Assembly: GCF_003003175.1 (NCBI RefSeq)
Contig: NZ_PVTY01000012.1
Location: 1-64,000 of the forward strand
Source of the DNA: Nesterenkonia sandarakina
Lineage (GTDB): Bacteria; Actinomycetota; Actinomycetes; Actinomycetales; Micrococcaceae
Length of the DNA: 64,000 nucleotides
Direction of reading: 5' to 3'
Positions within the stretch are counted from its first letter, which is position 1, and each line of letters starts with the position of its first letter. The notes below the pieces were generated by a model, which did not search any database, had not been told where the DNA came from, and saw only the letters and a list, made by a program, of their open reading frames with translations. Of the stretch, positions 42,518-49,800 are shown one piece after another. A program made the position numbers and the translations under genes.

Positions 42518-43915
42518 ATGGATCTGCATCAGGTGCCAGGGGAGCTGGTCGGCGTGCTGCGCGGACCCGAGGCCGAGACCCTGCTGCGGCAGTCCCTGGA
42601 GGCTTCGGGCGTGGTGCTGCGCAGCTGGGAGCTGGAGCAGATCTACGCCCGGCCCGGAGCTGAGCTCTCCGCCCGATACCGGGTGCGCTGCACCGCACCC
42701 GGGGTGCCGACCGTGGCGGTCGGGTCCGCCGGGTCGACTGATCACGCCGAACTCACCGAGCCGACCGAACTGACCATGGTGGCCAGCACCGTCGCGCTGA
42801 CGCCGCAGCAGCGCGAGAGCATGGGAGCGGTCCGGGCGGACTCCCCCCACGGCGCGGTGCATCTGTGGGTACATCCGGTGGACCCGGAGCTTCCGGGACT
42901 GCTGGTGGTGGAGCGCGCCGCGCGGTCCGCCGGAGAGGAACCCGGAGCGCGACAGCCCCCGGGCCCGGTGGAGCGTGCGGAAAGCGCAGAGCTTCCCGAG
43001 AGCAGAGGGCTTCCGGAGAACACAGAGCGTCCGGACAGCACGGGGCTGGAGGCGCGGCTGAGCCGACTTCTCGGGCAGCCGTGCCGGGTGCAGGACCTGC
43101 AGATGCTGGTGCTGCGACCGCTGCGGCGGGCGGTCTACCGGGCGACGCTCACCTCGGCGCGGGGGCAGCGGGTCCTCTACCTGAAGGTGGTCAGACCGGC
43201 ACGGGCAGCCCAGCTGCTGCGACGCCACCGCTGTTCTCCGCTGATCCCGGCCTCCGCCGACGCCGGGGACGGCATCCTGGTGCTCGACCAGGCCCCCGGA
43301 CTGGCACTCACCCACCACCTCCACGGCGCCGTCGCCCCGGCCGACGTCGGGCCCATCGACCCCGCGGTGCTGCTGGCAGCCCTGGACACCCTGCACCCGA
43401 AGACGCTGCAGATGCCGCCCCGGGTGCCCCCGACACAGCGACCCGACGGTCTCGCGGAGTCTGCGGTCGCCGCCGGCGCTGACCCGTTCCGGGTGCAGCG
43501 CCTCCGCGAGCGCATCGGCCTGAGCCTGCAGGCCGCACCGGGTCCTCTGGTGCCCACCCACGGAGACTTCCACCCGGCGAACCTGTTCCTGGACGCCACC
43601 GCGCGGCACCCGACGGGCCTCATCGATGCAGACACGGTGGGACCGGGGTTCCGGGTCGATGATCTCGCGACGATGCTCGGACATCTGCTGGTGCTGCCGA
43701 GCTTCGACCCGTCCGGATACGCCGCGGTCCCGGAGTTCACCCGGCGCTTCCACGCGCACTGCCTGGACCATGCCGACCCGGCGGATCTCGGCGCGCGCAC
43801 CGCGGCGGTGCTGCTGTCCCTGCTGCCGGGGGTGCCGAGCGCCGCCCAGCGCGAGCATCTCCTCAGCTGTGCCGAGACGCTGGCGCAGCGGGCCGGCCCC
43901 GCGGATCTGGACTGA
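42518..43915 (+). CDS. APH-fold phosphotransferase C
   Basis: 465 residues from the ATG giving MDLHQVPGELVG. It is the clearest APH-family member of the three: PLVPTHGDFHPANLFLD (HGDxxxxN with all catalytic residues) and TGLIDADTVGPGFRVDDLATMLGHL (DxD). The N-terminal ~150 residues contain YARPGAELSARYRVRC and a repetitive Glu/Arg/Pro/Ser-rich insert (ERAESAELPESRGLPENTE) near 150-185. The ATP-lysine strand is probably RVLYLKVVRPARAAQL. It is cytoplasmic and transcribed divergently from the two-component genes, with the shared ATGAGA palindrome in the promoter. The substrate could be a sugar, choline-like alcohol or antibiotic; context favours the first. Confidence 0.85.
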   Translation: MDLHQVPGELVGVLRGPEAETLLRQSLEASGVVLRSWELEQIYARPGAELSARYRVRCTAPGVPTVAVGSAGSTDHAELTEPTELTMVASTVALTPQQRESMGAVRADSPHGAVHLWVHPVDPELPGLLVVERAARSAGEEPGARQPPGPVERAESAELPESRGLPENTERPDSTGLEARLSRLLGQPCRVQDLQMLVLRPLRRAVYRATLTSARGQRVLYLKVVRPARAAQLLRRHRCSPLIPASADAGDGILVLDQAPGLALTHHLHGAVAPADVGPIDPAVLLAALDTLHPKTLQMPPRVPPTQRPDGLAESAVAAGADPFRVQRLRERIGLSLQAAPGPLVPTHGDFHPANLFLDATARHPTGLIDADTVGPGFRVDDLATMLGHLLVLPSFDPSGYAAVPEFTRRFHAHCLDHADPADLGARTAAVLLSLLPGVPSAAQREHLLSCAETLAQRAGPADLD

Positions 43916-43934
43916 CTGAGATCTGGGCTGACGT

Positions 43935-44387
43935 TCAGTCCAACGGCTCGGCTTCGCTGAGCCAGACCTGTGTGGGGCGGATGAAGAGCAGCATCAGAGA
44001 CAGCGCTGCGGGGAGCAGGAAGGCCAGGCCGATAGGCACCGCGCCGCCGGAGAGGAAGCTGAAGGAGAGCACCACGATCAGCAGCTGGAGCACCATGGCG
44101 GGGGTGCGGGCGCCTTGGGCGCCGAGGAAGATCCTGAAGCCGAGCACCACCAGGACCAGCCCGAAGAGCACGTAGAGCACCACCAGAGCGATCTGGCCGA
44201 CCGTGTCGAGGACCTGGGGCGGAGAGGCCACAGCCCCGGCGATCGTGCTGAAGACCACCGTGAGGCCCTGGACGAAATGGATCAGGAACAGCACCCAGAC
44301 ACCCAGCGGACGAGGCCGCGCCTGGACGAAGCGCCGCGGTGGACGAGGGGTGTTGAAATCCGGCTGCACCGAGTCATCTGAGGCCAT
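43935..44387 (-). CDS. Small four-TM membrane protein, unknown function
   Basis: 150 residues from the ATG giving MASDDSVQPD; the longer frame adds a non-conserved hydrophilic stretch. A Pro/Arg-rich cytoplasmic N-terminus (NTPRPPRRFVQARPRP) precedes four hydrophobic segments: VWVLFLIHFVQGLTVVFSTIAGAV, IALVVLYVLFGLVLVVLGFRIFLG, MVLQLLIVVLSFSFLSGG, and IGLAFLLPAALSLMLLFI. The short tail is RPTQVWLSEAEPLD. I do not recognise the family. Similar small membrane proteins occur near whiB genes in actinobacteria, but I cannot infer a role. It is convergent with phosphotransferase C, 19 bases apart. Confidence 0.75.
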   Translation of the reverse strand: MASDDSVQPDFNTPRPPRRFVQARPRPLGVWVLFLIHFVQGLTVVFSTIAGAVASPPQVLDTVGQIALVVLYVLFGLVLVVLGFRIFLGAQGARTPAMVLQLLIVVLSFSFLSGGAVPIGLAFLLPAALSLMLLFIRPTQVWLSEAEPLD

Positions 44388-44805
44388 ATCACCATTGAAC
44401 CACTGACCGACCGGGTCCCGAGCCGCCGGCCTCCCCGGAACACCCCGGCAGGCACCCCCGTCTGACAAGGCCTTTTCATAAGCCTGAGAGTGCTGTGACA
44501 AAGTACACACTGTTTCGGCGTCATTTCAGTAGTGCGAACTCTTGTTTGCCAGGCGTTAACATGCCAGCCTTGATTGCGTACTTATTCGGGATGGCAGAAC
44601 ACCTCACCCGAGGTCTGGAGATGTACAGCCACCAGGCACTGCGGATCATTCGAACCGTGGAACATTCTGTCGCCTGGAAGCGGATGTGACTCCCTGGAGA
44701 CTCATGCACGAGCACCTCACCGTGAGGCTCGGTCGAGGAATCGCCGCTGAATGCCCAATGACCCGAACATCGGCGCCCTCGAGGCGCCCTAGGAGTAGTG
44801 ATCCC
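44388..44805 (+). promoter_or_regulatory. 418-base promoter/leader region of whiB1
   Basis: I see no credible gene. The region is AT-richer than the flanking genes (around 44480-44600). It contains the CRP/GlxR-like palindrome at 44494-44509 and ends with AGGAG nine bases before the whiB1 ATG. A whiB1 promoter and a leader of up to about 200 bases are expected here. I could not identify an unambiguous -35/-10 pair. Confidence 0.5.
44494..44509 (+). promoter_or_regulatory. CRP/GlxR-like operator upstream of whiB1
   Basis: TGTGACAAAGTACACA matches the cAMP-receptor consensus TGTGA-N6-TCACA except for one base in the right half-site. It lies 297 bases before the whiB1 start. In Mycobacterium tuberculosis whiB1 is controlled by the CRP homologue Rv3676, so the site fits conserved cAMP control (established for that species, inferred here). 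Confidence 0.6.
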
Positions 44806-45054
44806 ATGGATTGGCGCAGCCGAGCAGCCTGCCTGGACAAGGACCCCGAGCTTTTCTTCCCCGTCGGCAACACCGGACCAGCCCTGCTTCAGATCGAGGA
44901 GGCCAAGAGCGTCTGCCGTCGGTGCCCAGTGATGGACACCTGCCTGCAGTGGGCGCTGGAGACCGGCCAGGACTCAGGAGTCTGGGGCGGCATGAGCGAG
45001 GACGAGCGCCGGGCGCTGAAGCGCCGGGCCGCGCGCGCCCGCCGCGCCTCCTGA
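44806..45054 (+). CDS. whiB1: WhiB1-type Fe-S transcriptional regulator
   Basis: 82 residues, start MDWRSRAACLDKDPELFFPVGN, decided by AGGAG upstream. The four cluster-binding cysteines are C9, C37, C40 and C46 (AACLD ... VCRRCPVMDTC), followed by the WhiB signature GVWGGMSEDERRALKRR and a basic DNA-binding tail. Length and the GPALLQIEEAK segment match WhiB1 of mycobacteria closely. WhiB1 carries an NO-sensitive [4Fe-4S] cluster, binds the primary sigma factor and controls essential genes in the species studied. It is convergent with the pdtaS-like gene, only 4 bases separating the two stops. Confidence 0.95.
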   Translation: MDWRSRAACLDKDPELFFPVGNTGPALLQIEEAKSVCRRCPVMDTCLQWALETGQDSGVWGGMSEDERRALKRRAARARRAS

Positions 45055-45058
45055 GGCC

Positions 45059-46768
45059 TCAGCCTCCACTCTTCAACGACGCGGCGAGGATCGGCGCACG
45101 GAGCTTCACCCGTGTTCCCGTCCTCGCCGTTTCTGTGCCCGCACCGGGCTCTGCGCCTGCGCCAGTTTCAGGGCCTGCGCCGGTTTCAGCGCCGACGGCA
45201 GCCTCGAGCGGCGAGGCGACCCCTGCGCTCTCCCACTCGATCGAGCCGGAGAGCTCCCCGCGCACCAGGGTGCGCACGATCCGCAGCCCCAGCCCAGGCT
45301 CCCATTCCTGCTCGGGCAGCCCCACGCCGTCGTCGGTGAGCTCGAGCTCCAGCCGCTGACGCCCCGCGGCGTCGGCATGGCGCTGCACGCTCATGGTCAC
45401 ATGCAGCTCGCGGTGCGTCGGGTCCTCGCCGAAGCCGTGCTCCACCGCATTGGCGACGATCTCGGTGATCACCAGCGCCAGCGGGGTGACCATATCCGGC
45501 GGGAGCTGACCGAAGCTGCCGTGCAGCGCGGTGATCACCTGCCGATCGGACTGGGCCATCTCGGCGGCGAGGTAGAGCTGACGGCGCATCATGTCATCGA
45601 CGTCGACGGTCTCCTCCAGGCCCTTGGAGAGCGAATCGTGGACCATCGCGATGGTCTCCACGCGCCGCATCGCCCGACGCAGGCCCTCCCGGCCCTCCTG
45701 GGAGTCCATCCGCCGCGACTGCATCCGCAGCAGCGCCGAGACGGTCTGCAGATTGTTCTTCACCCGATGGTGGATCTCCTTGATCGTGGCGTCCTTGCTC
45801 ATCAGCTGCTTGTCCCGGCGGCGCAGCTCGGTGACGTCGCGGCAGAGCACCAGCGCGGCGAACCGCTCCCCGCCGCGGTCATCGCGGGAGCCGTGACGAT
45901 CCGCGGAGCCGCTCGGACGGACCGGAGGCACCGCGCCCGTTCCCGAGCCGGCATGGGAGGCCCGGTAGAGCGGGATCGAGCGCAGCGTCACCGCGGCGCC
46001 ATGGGCCTCCAGCTCGGCGCGCATCGCCCGGCGACCGGTGAGCATCATCGGCTGAGACTCATCGACCACCACCCCGGTGGCGCGCTGCAGCTCCGAGCCG
46101 ATCCCAGCCAGGGACCGTCCCTCCAGGGTGTCGGAGACGCCCAGGCGCAGCAGCGCCGAGACCGCGTTGGGCGAGGCGAAGGTGATCCGGCCCTCGGCGT
46201 CGAGGCGGAGCAGCCCGTCACCCACCCGGGGGGCGCCGCCGTAGCCGGTGAACTCCTGGCTCGCATCGGGCCAGCGCCCTTCCGCCGCCATGACCAGCAG
46301 ATCCTCGGCGCAGCGCCGGTAGGTCAGCTCCAGCCGTGAGGGGCTGCGCATCGCGGCCACCGCGAAGTGCAGCGTGATCACCCCGACGGTCCGGCCGCGG
46401 TGGATCAGCGGAATCGCCTGGACCCGCATCCGCGCCGGTGAGGGCTGGCCCTGGTCCGAGGAGTTGGTCTCCACCTGAGAGGTCCAGGCGCGCTCGACCA
46501 TCGGCTTCAGGTCCGCGCGGATCCGATCCCCGACCACGTCCCGATGGATCAGGGTCTGCGTGGTCGAGGGCCGGGCCTGGGCCAGCGCGATGAAGGACCG
46601 GTCCGCAGCGGAGAGGAACCCCTCCTCGGTGTGCGGGAACCACAGCACCACGTCGGAGAACGCCAGATCCGAGAGCAGCTGCCAGTCCCCCACCAGGGCA
46701 TGCAGCCACTCCACGTCGTCCTGGGAGAGGTGGCGGTGTCCGACGAGCGGATCCTGGAAGACGGCCAT
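45059..46768 (-). CDS. pdtaS: PdtaS-type soluble sensor histidine kinase
   Basis: 569 residues without TM segments. The N-terminal GAF-like domain (FQDPLVGHRHLSQDDVEWLHALVGDWQLLSDLAFSDVVLW, a hallmark of PdtaS), a PAS domain (about 150-290, LLRLDAEGRITFASPNAVSALLRLG), a HisKA_2 motif with His333 in KEIHHRVKNNLQTVSALLRMQSRR, and the HATPase (ALVITEIVANAVEHGF, DDGVGLPEQ, GLGLRIV) follow in order. PdtaS phosphorylates the antiterminator PdtaR, whose gene is not in this window. An Ala/Gly/Glu-rich insert (GAETGAGPETGAGAEPGAG) of about 27 residues interrupts the last beta-hairpin of the ATPase domain. The SD GAGGAG precedes the ATG. Confidence 0.92.
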   Translation of the reverse strand: MAVFQDPLVGHRHLSQDDVEWLHALVGDWQLLSDLAFSDVVLWFPHTEEGFLSAADRSFIALAQARPSTTQTLIHRDVVGDRIRADLKPMVERAWTSQVETNSSDQGQPSPARMRVQAIPLIHRGRTVGVITLHFAVAAMRSPSRLELTYRRCAEDLLVMAAEGRWPDASQEFTGYGGAPRVGDGLLRLDAEGRITFASPNAVSALLRLGVSDTLEGRSLAGIGSELQRATGVVVDESQPMMLTGRRAMRAELEAHGAAVTLRSIPLYRASHAGSGTGAVPPVRPSGSADRHGSRDDRGGERFAALVLCRDVTELRRRDKQLMSKDATIKEIHHRVKNNLQTVSALLRMQSRRMDSQEGREGLRRAMRRVETIAMVHDSLSKGLEETVDVDDMMRRQLYLAAEMAQSDRQVITALHGSFGQLPPDMVTPLALVITEIVANAVEHGFGEDPTHRELHVTMSVQRHADAAGRQRLELELTDDGVGLPEQEWEPGLGLRIVRTLVRGELSGSIEWESAGVASPLEAAVGAETGAGPETGAGAEPGAGTETARTGTRVKLRAPILAASLKSGG

Positions 46769-46822
46769 ATCAGGACTCCTCGGTGCACACGGTGGGATGA
46801 CTCTTCAGACGACGACGACGGC

Positions 46823-49800
46823 TCACGAGTCGACCAGACCCCGCAGGTGCCGCAGCAGCACGGTCAGCGAGGCGATGTTGTCATCGGCCAGCGCATCCAC
46901 CTCGGCGACCAGCTTCTCGGCCCGGGCCAGCTTGGCCCCGTTGTCCTGCTTCCACTCCTGAAGCCGCTGATCCGGCGCGGACCCGGACGGGGTCGCACGC
47001 AGCACCGCCGAGGTGATGTCGGCCATCGCGCCGTAGAGCTCGTCGCGCTGGGCTCCGCGGGCCAGAGCCTGCCACTTGTCCTCCCGCGGGAGGTTGGTGA
47101 TCCGGTTCAGCAGCGCATCGGCGCTGAACTCGGCGTAGACCGCGTAGTAGACCCCAGCGACCTCCCGGGAGTCCAGCTCGAGCTCGCGGGCCAGGCTGGC
47201 GATGTCCAGGAGCGTGAAGGCCTCGAAGAGCTGGGAGACCCAGGTCGCCAGCTGCTCGGGCATGCCCGCCTCGAGCGCCTCGGCGTGGAGCCGCACGACC
47301 CGCTCGCGGTCCTCCCCGCGCAGGTAGCTGGTGAGCTCGCCGTAGAGCGGGGTGATGTGCCCGGCGTAGGTCTCCACGTCCTCGCGGACCGAGGTGCCGC
47401 GGCTGACATGGTTGATGAACCAGCGCACCGCGCGGTCCAGCAGCCGGCGCATGTCCCGGTAGGTGTTCGCCCAGGCGCGCCGGTCGAAGCTGACCGGCAG
47501 CTCGCGCATGGCGGCGTCGAAGTCCTCCAGGGCGAAGAGCTCGCGCACGGCCACGAAGGACCGGACCACCTGCTCCTCGGCGGCGAAGGTCTCCTCGATG
47601 GCGCGGAAGACGAACGCGGCGCCGCCGACGTTGATCACGTCGTTGGCCACCACATTGGCGATGATCTCGCGGTGCAGCGGGTGCCGGCTGAGCTGATCCG
47701 GGAACCGTTCGCGCAGCGGGGCCGGGAAGTACTGCTCCAGGGTGGTCCCGAACCAGTCGTCGTCGGGCACCGAGTTCTCCACCAGCGCCGCCTTGAGCTG
47801 GATCTTCGCGTACGCGGCCAGCACCGAGAGCTCCGGGGAGGTGAGGATCCGCTGGTTGTTCGCGGCACGCTCGGCGAAGACCTCGTCGCTGGGCAGCACC
47901 TCCAGCTCGCGGTCCAGGCCCACGGTCTCCTCCAGCCAGCTGATCAGCCGCTGGAAGCTCGGGGACCACTCCCCCACACGGTGCCGGTCGGTCATCAGCA
48001 GCACGTTCTGGTCCCGGTTGGTCTCCAGCACCAGCGCGGCCACGTCCTCGGTCATCGAGCTCAGCAGCTCGGTCCGGTCCTGCGGGTCCAGGTGACCGGA
48101 TCCGACCAGCTGGTCGATCAGGATCTTGATGTTGACCTCATGGTCGGAGCAGTCGACTCCGGCGGAGTTGTCGATCGCGTCGGTGTTCAGCAGCACCCCG
48201 TTCTGGGCCGCCTCGATCCGGCCGGCCTGGGTGAGTCCCAGGTTGCCGCCCTCGCCGATCACGCGGGCGCGCACCTGCCCGCCGTCGACCCGGATCGCGT
48301 TGTTCGCGCGGTCCCCGACCTGGTCGTGGGTCTCGGTGGAGGCCTTCACATACGTGCCGATCCCGCCGTTGTAGAACAGGTCCACCGGAGCCTTGAGCAG
48401 CGCGTTGATCAGCTCCGGGGGCGTGAGCCGCTGCTGGGACTCGGGCAGGTCGAAGCGACGCCGCATCGGCTCGGTGATCTCGATGGTCTTCGCGGTGCGG
48501 GAGAAGACCCCGCCGCCGTCGGAGATCAGCTCCAGGTTGTATTCGCCCCAGCCGGAGCGCTGGGCGGTGAAGAGCCGCTGCCGCTCCGCGAAGCTGGCCG
48601 CGGGGTCGGGGTCCGGGTCGATGAAGATGTGCAGGTGGTTGAACGCCGCGACCAGCCCGATGTGCTCCGAGAGCAGCATACCGTTGCCGAACACATCCCC
48701 GCCCATGTCGCCGATCCCCATGACGGTGAAGTCCTCGCGCTGGGTGTCCAGGCCGAGCTCGGAGAAGTGGGACTTCACCGACTCCCAGGCACCCCGGGCG
48801 GTGATGCCCATGTCCTTGTGGTCATAGCCCACCGAGCCGCCGGAGGCGAAGGCATCCCCGAGCCAGTGCCCGTATTCCTTGCTGATCGCGTTCGCGGTGT
48901 CGGAGAAGGTCGCGGTGCCCTTGTCGGCCGCGACGACCAGGTAGGCGTCGTCGCCGTCGTGCCGGACGACCCGGTCGGGGTGGGTGATCACCATCTGGCC
49001 ATCGCGTTCGCTCTGGTTGTCGGTGATGTCGAGCAGGGCGCGGATGAAGATCTTGTACGCGTCCTGACCCGCCTCGACCCAGGCGCCGCGGTCCGCGGTC
49101 GGGTCCGGGAGCTGCTTGGGGAAGAAGCCGCCCTTCGCGCCGGAGGGCACGATCACCGCGTTCTTGGCCATCTGCGCCTTCACCAGTCCCAGCACCTCGG
49201 TGCGGAAGTCCTCGCGCCGATCGGACCAGCGCAGCCCGCCGCGGGCGACCTTCGCGAAGCGCAGGTGCACGCCCTCGACCTGTGGGGAGTAGACCCAGAT
49301 CTCGTGGGCCGGGCGCGGTGCCGGCGCGGCGTCGATGGTCGCCGGGGTCAGCTTCAGCGAGAGCCAGTCGCGACCCTGATAGAGGTTGGTCCGCTGGGTG
49401 GAGTCGATGAGGTTCAGCAGCGCGCTGAGCACCCGGTCGGCGTCCAGGGTGCGGACCTGCTCCAGCGCCTCGAGGACCCGCTCGCGCGCCGTCGCGCTCT
49501 GGTCCTCACGGTCCCCCTCCAGATCAGGATCGAACCGCGTCTCGAAGTAGCTCACCAGCGCCAGCGCCATCTCCGGGTTGCTCAACAGCGAGTCCGCCAC
49601 GAAGCTGTAGGAGTTGGTGCTGCCGAGCTGGCGGTAGTACTTCGCATAGGCGCGCAGCACCGTGACGCTGCGGATGCTCAGACTCAGCCGCAGCACCAGC
49701 TGCGAGAAGATGTCCGATTCGGCGCGCCCGATCAGGACCTGCTGATAGGCCTCCTGGAGCAGCCCGATGGTCGCGTCCGCGTCCACCGACTCGGGGTAGA

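Noticed and set aside
42434-43858. Long N-terminal extension of the sensor kinase frame
   Set aside because: The extra 475 codons run antisense through phosphotransferase C and carry no domain; the ATG at 42433 directly precedes the Arg-rich region and TM1.
44495-44689. 64-codon frame in the whiB1 upstream region
   Set aside because: It starts within the CRP-like operator, lacks an SD and resembles no family; better explained as promoter and leader.
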